Assembly (NCBI GenBank): GCA_029719485.1
Contig: CP120722.1
Coordinates: 3,968,001-4,032,000 of the forward strand
DNA from: Kiritimatiellota bacterium B12222
GTDB taxonomy: Bacteria; Verrucomicrobiota; Kiritimatiellia; SS1-B-03-39; UBA6053
Direction of reading: 5' to 3'
DNA: 64,000 nt
The position numbers and the translations under genes were made by a program. This document shows, piece after piece, positions 44,127 to 53,183 of the stretch (positions are counted from its first letter, which is position 1; every line of letters starts with the position of its first letter). Under the pieces are notes generated by a model. It made no database searches, was not told where the DNA came from, and worked only from the letters and a program-made list of their open reading frames with translations.

Positions 44127-44711
44127 TTATTTTTCTTCTGCCAGTTTACGAAGGCTTATCGCTCGAAAGACATGAGGCACATTGGGTCGCCACGCGGGCA
44201 GGATAAATGTAATTGCGATTTCTTCCAGGGCCGAGATCACCAACACGATGATCCCCGCCCGGAAGAGCCAAGGACTCAGCCCCGAAAATAACAGCCAAAC
44301 GCCCAGTCCCAATACCGCAGTTGAAAGCTTAGCGGTCCAGGTGTGATACGAAGGTAAATGACGATATTTGATCAGGGTCACCATTCCCGAAGTGGCCAAC
44401 ATAATCATCAAGATTAAAAACCACCATGCCTGCGCCTTCACCAACTCCGGCCACAACAGCCATCCTCCAATGATCACCACAAAGCCGGTCAACACATCCC
44501 CAACCGTATCCAACTGGGAGCCCAACTTACTCTGCTGATTCAGCAAACGCGCCAAAAACCCATCCAGAAAATCTGTCAGCAACGATCCCGCAAAGCCCCA
44601 TAAAAACACTGAAGAATGCCCCTTCACACCCGCCCACAACAACACGGGCGCAAGCAGAATACGAATCAGGCTCACAAAATTAGGAAGGGTATAAATAGGT
44701 GAAGATAACAT
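44127..44711 (-). CDS. CDP-alcohol phosphatidyltransferase (PgsA-type)
   Basis: 194 aa, inner-membrane enzyme of phospholipid synthesis. The family catalytic motif D-x2-D-G-x2-A-R-x8-G-x3-D-x3-D is complete: LTDFLDGFLARLL followed by SKLGSQLDTVGDV. NFVSLIRILLAPVLLWAG at the N-terminus is also as in PgsA. The acceptor (glycerol-3-phosphate, inositol phosphate, another CDP-DAG or similar) cannot be told from the sequence. ATG 44711 has no clear ribosome-binding site; the gap upstream holds the hairpin repeat array. Confidence 0.88.
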   Translation of the reverse strand: MLSSPIYTLPNFVSLIRILLAPVLLWAGVKGHSSVFLWGFAGSLLTDFLDGFLARLLNQQSKLGSQLDTVGDVLTGFVVIIGGWLLWPELVKAQAWWFLILMIMLATSGMVTLIKYRHLPSYHTWTAKLSTAVLGLGVWLLFSGLSPWLFRAGIIVLVISALEEIAITFILPAWRPNVPHVFRAISLRKLAEEK

Positions 44712-44783
44712 AAATTGTTTTTACCAGTACACTTACAAAAAAGACATAACGAAATAGCGGGAAAAATAATGAAAAACGAATCA

Positions 44784-45540
44784 CTCCCGAAGGGATGACT
44801 CAGTCCGCAAGGACCAGTCTTTACCGAGGCCTCCGCACCGGACTCATATTATAAAAAACCAACGCCTTTCAATCCCGTAGGGATGGCTTAGTCCGCAAGG
44901 ACCGGGATTTGGAGAGAGATCCGTACCGGACTCATGTCCTGAAACATCCACGCCTTTCAATCCCGAAGGGATGGCTCTCCACAGGCCAGTCCGCCAGGGC
45001 GGGTTTGATCGCCCCCCCCATGCACCTGAGGCCTGAAAGGCCGGCTCTCTTACTGGCTGGTTCTCAAAGCACTACCCATACAGCGAGAGAGCCGTACTTT
45101 CAGCACTCACACATCCCACCCATTTCAACCGGCCCTGACGGACCGGGCTATGGAGAGACGTCCGTACCCGACTCATGTCATGAAACATCCACGCCTTTCA
45201 ATCCCGAAGGGATGGCTCTCCACAGGCCAGTCCGCCAGGGCTGGTTTGATTGCCCCCCCCATGCTCCAGAGGCCTGTAAGGCCGTCTCTCTTACTGGCTG
45301 GTTCTCAAAGCACTACCCATACAGCGAGAGAGCCGTACTTTCAGCACTCACACATCCCACTCATTTCACCCGGCCCTGACGGACTGGGCTTGGGAGAAAC
45401 GTCCGCACCGGACTCATGTTATAAAAAACCAACGCCTTTCAATCCCGTAGGGATGGCTCTCCACAGGCCAGTCCGCCAGGACTGGTTTGATCGCACCCCA
45501 TGCTCCAGAGGCCTGAAAGGCCGGCTCTCTTACTGGCCGG
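44784..45540. repeat. 241-bp tandem repeat array built of small hairpins
   Basis: The element CGCCTTTCAATCCCG starts at 44863, 44951, 45192 and 45433; the last three are exactly 241 bp apart, so there are two full units (44951-45432), a short one before and a truncated one after. A related fragment lies at 44784-44820. Each unit contains the hairpins TCCCGAAGGGA and GGCCTGAAAGGCC (second unit TGTAAGG variant), a CCTGACGG-type dyad, and 9-bp arms CGGCTCTCT / AGAGAGCCG (45042-45094). ORFs through it are artefacts because the unit length is not a multiple of three. The 936-bp gap 44712-45647 has no gene. Confidence 0.88.
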
Positions 45541-45581
45541 ATCACAACCGATTTGATCGTGTCGATACGTTGCCATACCGT

Positions 45582-45603
45582 AAAAATCCGTGCTTACAGC
45601 ACG
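45582..45603 (-). terminator. Probable terminator of the cbpA-like gene
   Basis: On the minus strand CGTGCT-GTA-AGCACG is followed by GGATTTTTA, i.e. a 6-bp stem with a short T-run, 45 nt after the gene stop. Confidence 0.5.
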
Positions 45604-45647
45604 CTTATAAGCTTCATAAGCAGAGGCAGCGCCACCCTTCACATTGT

Positions 45648-46604
45648 TCAAACAGCAAAAGTTTGCCGGGGATTAAAATTCAGCGTTTTCATCTCTTCAT
45701 AAAGAGCGATGGTCTTTTCATCATCAGCGGGCGGAAGCACCACCTGCAAAGTGATGTATAAATTCCCGGGTTGCTTGGCGGGAATCCCTTTTCCTTTTAA
45801 CCGCATTTTACTGCCACTCAGCGACCCTTTGGGAATCACAACCGTAACATCTCCATCAGGCGTGGGAACCCGCACCTTAGCCCCTAACGCCGCTTCCCAA
45901 GGCGCAATGGGCAAGGTCACGTAAAGATCGGCTCCCTCAACGGTAAATACCCTATGCGGTTCAATATCAATGCGGATATACAGATCACCGGCCGGGCCAC
46001 CATTCATGCCCGCAGCCCCTTTCCCTTTTAATCGGATTTTTCCACCATTTTTCATCCCCTTGGGAATGTTCACCTGAAGCGTTCGCTTTTTGTTCGCCAC
46101 AAATCCCTCAGCGGTTGTAATCGGCGTTTCGAAGCTAATCGTTCTTGAACTTCCATGATACGCGTCCTCCAGTGAAATACGGATAAACGCATTCATATCC
46201 TCTCCTTTCTGTTGAAAGGGAGATCGGCCCCTTTCCCCGCCACCACGATGACCAAACAAGGATTCAAAAAATTCGCTGTAATGCCCATCATCTCCCGCCC
46301 CGTCCTCGAAGGAGAATCCTCTGCCACTTCCAGAGGCACGGCCATAGCGGGACCCAGGATGAGGTGAAGGCCTCGACGACCCCTGCTTCCAGTTCGCACC
46401 GTAAGTATCGTAGGCTTTTCGTTTCTCAGGGTCTTTCAGAACTTCGTAGGCCTCACTGAGATCTTTGAACTTTTGTTCCGCAACCGAATCTTTATTGACG
46501 TCGGGATGATATTTTCGGGCCAGTTTCCGGTATTCCTTTTTAATCAACGCCGCATCCGCATCTTTGCTCACGCCTAAAATTGAATAATAATTTTTATACT
46601 CCAT
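45648..46604 (-). CDS. cbpA: CbpA-like DnaJ co-chaperone
   Basis: 318 aa. J-domain at residues 1-70 with HPD in ARKYHPDVNKD, a Gly/Ser/Arg-rich linker (~75-115), then two C-terminal substrate-binding beta domains (KRTLQVNIPKGMKNGGKIRL; VTVVIPKGSLSGSKMRLKGK). No zinc-finger CxxCxGxG repeats, hence CbpA-type rather than DnaJ. It stimulates DnaK ATPase. ATG 46604 (MEYKNYYSILGVS) with AGGAGG 9 nt upstream is preferred over the in-frame codon at 46640. Confidence 0.9.
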   Translation of the reverse strand: MEYKNYYSILGVSKDADAALIKKEYRKLARKYHPDVNKDSVAEQKFKDLSEAYEVLKDPEKRKAYDTYGANWKQGSSRPSPHPGSRYGRASGSGRGFSFEDGAGDDGHYSEFFESLFGHRGGGERGRSPFQQKGEDMNAFIRISLEDAYHGSSRTISFETPITTAEGFVANKKRTLQVNIPKGMKNGGKIRLKGKGAAGMNGGPAGDLYIRIDIEPHRVFTVEGADLYVTLPIAPWEAALGAKVRVPTPDGDVTVVIPKGSLSGSKMRLKGKGIPAKQPGNLYITLQVVLPPADDEKTIALYEEMKTLNFNPRQTFAV

Positions 46605-46729
46605 GCAACCATTCCTCCTGTCCCAACGTTTACAAGTCAATCACATCAAGAACCGGCAGGACCGTCTACCAGAATCTAGCTCAAATACCATTGCTGTAAT
46701 TAGAGGCAACCTAATACCGAAATTCAAAT

Positions 46730-46762
46730 ACGTAGCTGGCGCCCTTCAGGACCCAGACCCAA
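46730..46762. repeat. 33-bp dispersed repeat, copy 2
   Basis: 31 of 33 positions identical to 20918-20950; the two differences are in the CCCTTYAGGR hairpin loop/stem. Located between yidD and the cbpA-like gene and again followed by a C/T-rich stretch. Confidence 0.75.
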
Positions 46763-46823
46763 CGACCAGCCCTCTCTCCCTCCGTCCCTCTCCCGCTCTC
46801 ATCCGGGCCGTAACCGACGACAA

Positions 46824-47099
46824 CTACTTTTTGGGTTTCGGCTCAGGCACGGGATCATAGCCACTGCCTCCCCAGGGATTACAGCGCCCCACCCGATACA
46901 CAATCAACCACAAGGCCTTAAAAATATTGTGTTTATGCAACGCTTCCAACGCGTATTTTGAACAGGTCGGCTCAAAACGACAACCGCCACCCAAAGGCCC
47001 CGTCAACAAATGCAACACAGGCGACAAAATCAAACGGTAGAGATGGATAAGCAACAAAAAAGGAGCCGCCAAAATCCAACGCAGCAGGGTTTTCACCAC
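46824..47099 (-). CDS. yidD: Membrane protein insertion efficiency factor YidD
   Basis: 91 aa. N-terminal amphipathic/hydrophobic segment ([20 protein letters not shown]), then the diagnostic [18 protein letters not shown] and [18 protein letters not shown]. Assists YidC-dependent membrane insertion. It is usually found next to rnpA/yidC; here it closes a biosynthetic operon, overlapping folK by 7 nt. C-terminal tail PEPKPKK. Confidence 0.95.
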   Translation of the reverse strand: MVKTLLRWILAAPFLLLIHLYRLILSPVLHLLTGPLGGGCRFEPTCSKYALEALHKHNIFKALWLIVYRVGRCNPWGGSGYDPVPEPKPKK

Positions 47100-47611
47100 T
47101 CCGTATCCAACTGGATTAAATCCCCTGCTCCAGGTAAGTCTTTTAACACTTCAGCCACCGTCTCCGTCATTCCCGGCAACACCCGATCCGGTTGCAGTTC
47201 CGCTAAAGGTTGCACCACAAAGCGACGTTCCGCCCAACGCGGATGCGGCACCACCAATCCACCGGAACCAATCAATTGATCCCCATAAAAAATAATATCC
47301 ACATCCACTTGCCGAGGCACATTGCGGTCATCGGTATCCCGACGTCTCCCCAGCGCATACTCCACCTCACCAATGGTTTTTAACCAGTGTTGTGCATCCA
47401 ACCCGGTTTCAATCACCATCACGGAATTCAAAAATTTCATATGCTGAAATTCAGCTTTCACATCCACGGGTTCAGTTTCGTACAGCGAACTCTTGCCCAC
47501 CAGCACCGCATCCTTCTGATCTAAAATCAGCTGAGCCGCCCGACGCAAATGCGAAACCTTATCTCCGAGATTACTTCCCAAAGAGAGACCAATCTGAACC
47601 CGCATACCCAT
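47093..47611 (-). CDS. folK: 2-amino-4-hydroxy-6-hydroxymethyldihydropteridine pyrophosphokinase
   Basis: 172 aa; transfers pyrophosphate from ATP to the pterin in folate synthesis. [18 protein letters not shown] at the N-terminus and the metal/ATP motif [10 protein letters not shown] with [19 protein letters not shown] identify it; the usual RxLDLDIL appears as RQVDVDII. Starts 4 nt after dapB and overlaps yidD. Confidence 0.94.
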   Translation of the reverse strand: MGMRVQIGLSLGSNLGDKVSHLRRAAQLILDQKDAVLVGKSSLYETEPVDVKAEFQHMKFLNSVMVIETGLDAQHWLKTIGEVEYALGRRRDTDDRNVPRQVDVDIIFYGDQLIGSGGLVVPHPRWAERRFVVQPLAELQPDRVLPGMTETVAEVLKDLPGAGDLIQLDTEW

Positions 47612-47615
47612 ACCC

Positions 47616-48431
47616 TCAGTCCAGACCTAAAACATCCTTCATGCTATACAAACGACCGGAAGACTGACTCGAAAGCCACTCCGCAGCTCGTAACGCACCA
47701 ATAGCAAAGGTTTCCCGACGAGTTGCACGATGCGACAAATCGATCAATTCACCATCTGCAGCAAAACGTACCGTGTGGTCCCCCACGACATCTCCGCCCC
47801 GCAAGGCATGAAAACCAATTTCTTTGGCAGGACGCTCCCCTTCAATGCCCGTACGTCCATCTTTCTGAACCTCGGACAACACCCAGTCAGATCCCTTGGC
47901 CGCCGCTTCACCCAAGAAAAGTGCAGTCCCACTCGGGGCATCTTTTTTCATGCGATGATGCATTTCGGTAATTTCAATATCGTAGCCCTTGTCCTTCAAG
48001 GTACGGGCGGCCTGCTCGACTAAGTTCGCGAGTAAATTCACACCCAAACTCATATTCGGCGCAAACAATACCGGAATCACCAAAGCCGCAGCGGCCACAT
48101 CCGCTTGCTCAGCTTCGGTCAAACCCGTGGTACCAATGACCACGGCTTTTCCGGCGCTTTTCAGCACTTCGAGTCGCTCTTTGACGCCGGTATGAAAACT
48201 AAAATCAATAAACAGATCTGCTTGCTCTAAAGCCTCTGGCAAACTGGAACTCAAGGCCACCCCACAAGGGGCGCGACCGGCCAATAACCCAAGATCCTGC
48301 CCCTGGGCAGGGTTGGTGGCCAAATCCACTGAACAAGCCAATTCAAGACCTGGCACCAAACCATCAAGCAAACAACCGGCGATCGCCTGCCCCATACGTC
48401 CCGCACCTCCAATAATGCCTACCCGTGTCAT
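47616..48431 (-). CDS. dapB: 4-hydroxy-tetrahydrodipicolinate reductase
   Basis: 271 aa; NAD(P)H reduction in the lysine/diaminopimelate pathway. Dinucleotide motif VGIIGGAGRMGQAIAG, substrate motif EMHHRMKKDAPSGTAL and catalytic His-His-x3-Lys are present. ATG 48431 overlaps the dapA stop by 4 nt. Confidence 0.97.
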   Translation of the reverse strand: MTRVGIIGGAGRMGQAIAGCLLDGLVPGLELACSVDLATNPAQGQDLGLLAGRAPCGVALSSSLPEALEQADLFIDFSFHTGVKERLEVLKSAGKAVVIGTTGLTEAEQADVAAAALVIPVLFAPNMSLGVNLLANLVEQAARTLKDKGYDIEITEMHHRMKKDAPSGTALFLGEAAAKGSDWVLSEVQKDGRTGIEGERPAKEIGFHALRGGDVVGDHTVRFAADGELIDLSHRATRRETFAIGALRAAEWLSSQSSGRLYSMKDVLGLD

Positions 48432-49303
48432 GCCAATACTCCTTCGTTATTCAGCAATTCCTCTAAACGCACACGATTGGCTTCTTCCATCTGACAAAGC
48501 GGTAAACGGAAGACCTCTTCCATACGCCCCATCAAGGCCATTGCCGTTTTAATAGGCAAGGGATTTACTTCCATCCCCAACAACGCCGAAAATAATGCAT
48601 GATTTTTCAGATGCAGCTTACGTGCTTCTACAAAATCACCCGCCAAGGCCGCCGCCACAACCGCAACCACCCGTTCAGGGAAAGCATTGGAAGCCACAGA
48701 AATCACCCCTTTGGCCCCCACCGACATCATCGGCAAGGTCAAAGGATCATCTCCAGACAGCACACACATATCTGGGAGTTGGGTTAAAATTTGGCTGACC
48801 CGATCAACAGATCCACCCGCCTCTTTCACCGCCACCACTTTAGGATGCGCAGCACAGCGGGCAATCAGATCTATGGACAATTCTTTGCCCGCACGGCCCG
48901 GCACATTGTAAAGCACAATGGGCAAGCCCAAGTCAGCCACCGCCATAAAATGCGCCAGCAAACCACTGTCGGAAGGTTTGTTGTAATAAGGAGTCACCTG
49001 CAAGCTACCGTCGCAACCTAAATCCAAGGCCGCCCGTGTCAGCTCACACGCTTCATGCGTGGAGTTGGCACCGGTACCGGCAATGATCTTCACCTTGCCA
49101 TCTGCGCGTTTGCACACCCGACGAATCACATCAATGTGCTCATCAGAACTGAGGGTGGGTGATTCTCCCGTCGTGCCCACAGGGACAAGTCCACTGACTC
49201 CTCCCTCGATTTGGGCATCCACCAAACGGTCGAGCGCTGCAGTATCTACAGCCCCCTCCTGGGTGAATGGGGTGACAATTGCGGTATAAACTCCTGAAAA
49301 CAT
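48428..49303 (-). CDS. dapA: 4-hydroxy-tetrahydrodipicolinate synthase
   Basis: 291 aa TIM-barrel lyase condensing pyruvate with aspartate semialdehyde. VPVGTTGESPTLSSDEH, the Tyr of VLYNVPGRAGKEL and the Schiff-base Lys in VVAVKEAGGSVDR are visible. It begins 61 nt after argG, and the gap contains two perfect hairpins. First DAP gene of an argD-argG-dapA-dapB-folK-yidD series. Confidence 0.97.
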   Translation of the reverse strand: MFSGVYTAIVTPFTQEGAVDTAALDRLVDAQIEGGVSGLVPVGTTGESPTLSSDEHIDVIRRVCKRADGKVKIIAGTGANSTHEACELTRAALDLGCDGSLQVTPYYNKPSDSGLLAHFMAVADLGLPIVLYNVPGRAGKELSIDLIARCAAHPKVVAVKEAGGSVDRVSQILTQLPDMCVLSGDDPLTLPMMSVGAKGVISVASNAFPERVVAVVAAALAGDFVEARKLHLKNHALFSALLGMEVNPLPIKTAMALMGRMEEVFRLPLCQMEEANRVRLEELLNNEGVLA

Positions 49304-49324
49304 TATATTATCCTTTGGTTGTGG

Positions 49325-49363
49325 CAGGCTGAAAGCCTGAGTTCCTACAGACTGAAAGTCTGT
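49325..49363. repeat. Two hairpins in the argG-dapA gap
   Basis: CAGGCTGAAAGCCTG (49325-49339) and ACAGACTGAAAGTCTGT (49347-49363) are perfect palindromes with a TGAAA-type centre, the second ending 1 nt before the argG stop. They belong to the hairpin families seen elsewhere in the window; they might modulate or protect the operon message. Confidence 0.7.
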
Positions 49364-49364
49364 G

Positions 49365-50552
49365 TTACCTTTTGGCGCGCATACGTAACCGTAATGAATT
49401 CAAACGAATGAATCCTTGGGCATCAAACTGATCATACACATCATCAGCTTCAAAGGTCGCCACATCTTCGTCATACAACGAGTTGGGAGAACGACGTCCT
49501 ACCACCGTGATATTTCCTTTGTACAACTTGATGCGTGCATCACCCGTGGTGTCTTTAGCCGCTTCGTCAATCGCCGCCTGCATCATCAAACGCTCCGGCG
49601 CAAACCAGTAGCCGTTGTAAACCAATTCAGCATATTTCGCCGCCATGCCATCACGCATGTGCAAGACTTCACGGTCCATAGACAACTGCTCCACCGCTTC
49701 ACGCGCTTTGTAAAGAATCGTGCCAGCAGGGGTTTCATACACCCCACGGCTTTTCATGCCTACATAACGGTTTTCAACGATGTCGATACGACCCACACCA
49801 TGTTTGCCTGCAATGATATTGAGTTTCAACATCAAATCCAATGGAGACAAGGCTTCACCATTCAACGAAATCGCATCGCCTTTCTCAAAGCCAATGATAA
49901 TTTCTTCAGGTTCGTCCGGCGCATCTTCAGGATCCACCGTCAACAAGAACATGTCTTTATCAGGTGCACGCCATGGATCTTCCAACACCCCACCTTCAAA
50001 GGAGATGTGCAACAGATTACGGTCCATTGAATAAGGTTTCTTAGCCGTAACCGGCACTTCAATTCCACGGGACTCGGCGTATTCCATCAAGTCTGTACGG
50101 GATTTAAATTTCCAGAAACGCCATGGGGCAATCACTTCAATGTTAGGATCCAAGGCATAAGCCGTGAGCTCGAAACGAATTTGGTCATTTCCTTTGCCGG
50201 TAGCACCGTGGGCGATGGCGGTCGCACCATGCTCGTGCGCCACTTCGATCAAGCGTTTGGCGATCAAGGGACGTGCAATTGAGGTTCCCAGCAAGTAACC
50301 ACTTTCATAAACTGCGTTACCGCGAATCATGGGATAAACAAAATCTTTGGCAAATTCAGCACGCACATCATCCACAATACATTTTACTGCACCATGTTTG
50401 AGGGCTTTTTCTTCCATGCCATCCAACTCTTCCTGCTGACCGACATCAGAGGCGTAGCAGATCACATCCGCATCGTACTCTTCCTGCAACCATTTCAGAA
50501 TGATAGAGGTGTCGAGACCTCCAGAATATGCCAATACAATTTTTTTCTTCAT
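49365..50552 (-). CDS. argG: Argininosuccinate synthase
   Basis: 395 aa. [20 protein letters not shown] contains the PP-loop [21 protein letters not shown] and [17 protein letters not shown] are further family blocks. ATP-dependent ligation of citrulline and aspartate. ATG 50552 with AGGAAAAACACTC upstream is the family start; an extension to 50621 would overlap argD. 28 nt after argD. Confidence 0.98.
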   Translation of the reverse strand: MKKKIVLAYSGGLDTSIILKWLQEEYDADVICYASDVGQQEELDGMEEKALKHGAVKCIVDDVRAEFAKDFVYPMIRGNAVYESGYLLGTSIARPLIAKRLIEVAHEHGATAIAHGATGKGNDQIRFELTAYALDPNIEVIAPWRFWKFKSRTDLMEYAESRGIEVPVTAKKPYSMDRNLLHISFEGGVLEDPWRAPDKDMFLLTVDPEDAPDEPEEIIIGFEKGDAISLNGEALSPLDLMLKLNIIAGKHGVGRIDIVENRYVGMKSRGVYETPAGTILYKAREAVEQLSMDREVLHMRDGMAAKYAELVYNGYWFAPERLMMQAAIDEAAKDTTGDARIKLYKGNITVVGRRSPNSLYDEDVATFEADDVYDQFDAQGFIRLNSLRLRMRAKR

Positions 50553-50580
50553 GAGTGTTTTTCCTGATTGAGAACTTAAC

Positions 50581-51780
50581 TTAAAATTTCCACGCCGCAC
50601 AGGCGTCTTCAATGATCGCAACAGCTTCCCGAACCTGATCCGAAGTCACATTCAGCGGAGGCAACATCCGAATGACATTACCCGCTGTACAAACGGTAAG
50701 CAAACCCCGTTCAGCAAGAAGTTGTTCTAATTCCTTCGCGGGACGGTCAATCACTAATCCCAACAACAAGCCCTGTCCACGTAAGGACTCAATAAAATCA
50801 TATTTTTTGACCAAAGGTGACAACAATGTCGTAAGCAATTCGCCCATTGCTTGAGCATTTGCACAAATATCTTCCTCTGCAAACACGTCCAGAACCGTTC
50901 GCGCCATCGCGCAAGCAAGGGGCTGACCGCCAAAAGTGGTTCCGTGACTGCCAGGACTAAACACATCCTGCAATTTTTCACCGGTCACCACCGCCCCCAT
51001 CGGAAATCCACCACCCAAGCCCTTGGCCAAGGAAATCGCATCGGGTTCAATATCATAGTGTTTATACGCAAAATCCTTACCTGTCCGCCCCATCCCGGTC
51101 TGAATTTCGTCAATCAACAACAATAAATTCTGCTCCTTGCACCAAGCAGCCACCCCTTCGATAAAGTCTTTATCAACCGGCATCACCCCGCCTTCCGCCT
51201 GCACCAACTCCAGCATCACCGCCACCGTGGAAAGCGTTTGACTGGCTTTCACCGACTCTAAATCATTGAAATTCGCGTAGACAAAACCTTCCGGCAAGGG
51301 CGCAAATCCCGTTTGCACCTTTTCCTGACCCGTCGCCGTCAAGGTCGCCAAGGTCCGCCCATGAAAGGAGTTCCGCATGGTAATGATTTCGTAACGCCCT
51401 GTATCAGCGCCCCATTTCCGAGCCAGTTTAATCAGGCCTTCGTTGGCTTCAGCCCCCGAATTACAAAACAGAACTTTCCCACCCATCGTCATCTCTGACA
51501 AGGTTTTAGCCAAAAAGGGCGCATGCTCATTGTAATAAAGATTAGACACATGAAACAGTTTTTCAGACTGCTCTTTCAAAGCCTTTACCATGGCCGGATG
51601 ACAATGCCCCAAGGCCGTCACCGCGATACCGGAAACAAAATCCAAATACTTTTTCCCCTCTGAATCCCACAAATAAGACCCCTCCCCGCGCACAAACAAA
51701 TGAGACGGTGCATAATTGGGGGTATGAAAGTTCGCGTGGGTTTCCACCACTAAAGCTTTATCTATAGAAGGGTTCATCAT
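50581..51780 (-). CDS. argD: Acetylornithine aminotransferase
   Basis: 399 aa class-III PLP aminotransferase. [33 protein letters not shown] and the PLP-Lys in [18 protein letters not shown] are intact. Converts N-acetylglutamate semialdehyde to N-acetylornithine, and may also serve as DapC, which fits its operon with dapA/dapB. ATGATG at 51780/51777; no strong ribosome-binding site. Confidence 0.95.
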   Translation of the reverse strand: MMNPSIDKALVVETHANFHTPNYAPSHLFVRGEGSYLWDSEGKKYLDFVSGIAVTALGHCHPAMVKALKEQSEKLFHVSNLYYNEHAPFLAKTLSEMTMGGKVLFCNSGAEANEGLIKLARKWGADTGRYEIITMRNSFHGRTLATLTATGQEKVQTGFAPLPEGFVYANFNDLESVKASQTLSTVAVMLELVQAEGGVMPVDKDFIEGVAAWCKEQNLLLLIDEIQTGMGRTGKDFAYKHYDIEPDAISLAKGLGGGFPMGAVVTGEKLQDVFSPGSHGTTFGGQPLACAMARTVLDVFAEEDICANAQAMGELLTTLLSPLVKKYDFIESLRGQGLLLGLVIDRPAKELEQLLAERGLLTVCTAGNVIRMLPPLNVTSDQVREAVAIIEDACAAWKF

Positions 51781-51882
51781 TCAATCCAAAGGGTTTAAGG
51801 ATGCGCCACTTACCACATCAAAGCCGTTTAAGTCAATCATAGCCGGAAACTTAGGCGTAAATAACCCCTCAGCCCGACCCAA

Positions 51883-51898
51883 AAGACTACGAAGTCTT
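51883..51898. repeat. Hairpin AAGACT-ACGA-AGTCTT
   Basis: Perfect 6-bp arms around ACGA in the 384-bp gap 51781-52164 upstream of argD. The rest of the gap holds the first 96-bp repeat, a terminator hairpin and the hairpin CCGGGATGAACCCGG (52149-52163); no gene is seen. Confidence 0.6.
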
Positions 51899-51918
51899 CA
51901 TGAAGAGCTCATTGAGCT

Positions 51919-52014
51919 ATTCGGAAAATCATCGGGCATGGCAACCTTTCCTGTTTCGAAACAAAATGGAGCGAGGGCATCCTGCCCGATAATCAATACA
52001 ACATAAATCAACAG
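51919..52014. repeat. 96-bp direct repeat, copy 1
   Basis: Identical over all 96 bp to 54499-54594. It contains ATCGGGCA (51931-51938) complementary to TGCCCGAT (51983-51990), an inner palindrome TGTTTCGAAACA (51952-51963), and a competing hairpin GGGCA-TCC-TGCCC (51975-51987). Not part of any gene. Confidence 0.9.
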
Positions 52015-52065
52015 GCCTGTCCTGAGAGAGTCCTCTCCAACGCAGCGGGTAGCTTCTTCCACCTC

Positions 52066-52103
52066 AACAACAAAACGGAGAGCCCGCGGGTGGCGGACTC
52101 TCC
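52066..52103 (-). terminator. Terminator hairpin after the NmrA-type gene
   Basis: GGAGAG / CTCTCC outer arms plus CCGC / GCGG inner arms (52077-52103), followed on the minus strand by GTTTTGTTGTTG; the plus strand also has TTTTCTTT, so it may work both ways. Confidence 0.7.
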
Positions 52104-52164
52104 TTTTCTTTCACTTATTATTTACTCCCAGTGCGTCACCAAGCCACACCGGGATGAACCCGGA

Positions 52165-53004
52165 CTATTTCCACAGCCCGGCATTTTCTTTAGCAAAAGC
52201 TTCAAATGTGATCGGAGCAGAGCCAGTCACCGCTTCCACATCCGAGGTCGTGGCTTCCGTCCAGCCATTGCGAACCGCCTGATATAACCCTGCCATATAC
52301 TGCACAGCACCTTCAGGCATACCATTGGCGCGGGCACCTTCCAACATGGCCTCTTCCGGAATTGCATTGTAAGCAATGGGTTTTCCTGCGGCCTCACTGA
52401 TGATCGATGCCACTTCCTGGCGATCCAACGCCCGCGATCCGGTCAGATTAAACGCTTTTCCCGTCAGGCCTTCCGCAAAGGACGTGGCCACCACCGACGC
52501 AATATCTTTGACCGAAATGAAACTTGTTTTCGCGTCATCCGCCGCCAAGAAAAATGCACCAGAGTGGGCGATCATCGGCGCGATAAAGCCAATGGAAAAG
52601 TTTTCCATGAAAAAGTTCGGACGCAGAATCGTATAGGCAATCCCGGTCTCCATCAGCATGCGCTCCACCACCCGTAACGGCGCGGCTTCGTTCGCGTCTA
52701 CTCCCAGCGCGGAGTTCAGTACGATGTGTTGAATCCCTGCCAATTTCGCCTGATCAATAAAAGGCTTCATGATTTCCGGTGCGGCGGACTCCATAGACGG
52801 CGCCTGCAGAAAGACACCCTGCACCTCATCCAAAGCGGACGCAAATGTCGTCGGATCCTCATAATCAAAACGCACGGCCTTGATTCCGTCGGCCAGACGC
52901 TCGGGATGACGGGCACCCGCTTTCACATCGATGTTTTTAGTTTTTAAGGCTTCTACTACTGCTTGGCCAAGGTTTCCGGTCGCGCCAGTTACAAATACAT
53001 TCAT
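52165..53004 (-). CDS. NmrA/SDR-a-type NAD(P)-binding oxidoreductase
   Basis: 279 aa atypical short-chain dehydrogenase. N-terminal MNVFVTGATGNLGQAVVEAL is the dinucleotide motif; GARHPERLADGIKAVRFDYED and GIAYTILRPNFFMEN match NmrA-like/quinone-reductase-type (QOR2, YtfG-like) proteins, which reduce quinones or act as redox sensors. ATG 53004 with AGGAGAATAAGC upstream is a textbook start; the longer frame to 53175 is not needed. Divergent from an AraC-type regulator that probably controls it. Confidence 0.85.
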   Translation of the reverse strand: MNVFVTGATGNLGQAVVEALKTKNIDVKAGARHPERLADGIKAVRFDYEDPTTFASALDEVQGVFLQAPSMESAAPEIMKPFIDQAKLAGIQHIVLNSALGVDANEAAPLRVVERMLMETGIAYTILRPNFFMENFSIGFIAPMIAHSGAFFLAADDAKTSFISVKDIASVVATSFAEGLTGKAFNLTGSRALDRQEVASIISEAAGKPIAYNAIPEEAMLEGARANGMPEGAVQYMAGLYQAVRNGWTEATTSDVEAVTGSAPITFEAFAKENAGLWK

Positions 53005-53115
53005 GCTTATTCTCCTGATTAGGTTGATTAGGTTTACATCGAGAGCCCATGCCCTCAGATGCAGATACCTTACCCGAATCCCAGTGTTTCTGACCAGATC
53101 GCAACCCGCCACATA

Positions 53116-53151
53116 CTTATCATAATAAGACAAATTGAACAATAAATTGAA
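53116..53151. promoter_or_regulatory. Candidate operator between the oxidoreductase and AraC genes
   Basis: A dyad CTTAT-CATA-ATAAG (53116-53129) is followed by two direct copies of AAATTGAA (53132-53139, 53144-53151), 12 bp apart. Direct half-sites in a divergent intergenic region are the usual arrangement for AraC-family binding; no experimental support. Confidence 0.4.
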
Positions 53152-53183
53152 TTTTATATGATCGAAAGGTATCATTACCCGTC

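Noticed and set aside
44863-45540. CRISPR array
   Set aside because: Units are 241 bp and whole-unit repeats rather than short repeats with unique spacers; no cas genes.
44909-45761. Two long overlapping plus-strand ORFs in the repeat array
   Set aside because: They read through 241-bp repeats in shifting frames, so the same DNA gives different peptides per unit; no start signals.
49416-50030. 204-codon plus-strand ORF
   Set aside because: Antisense shadow of argG.
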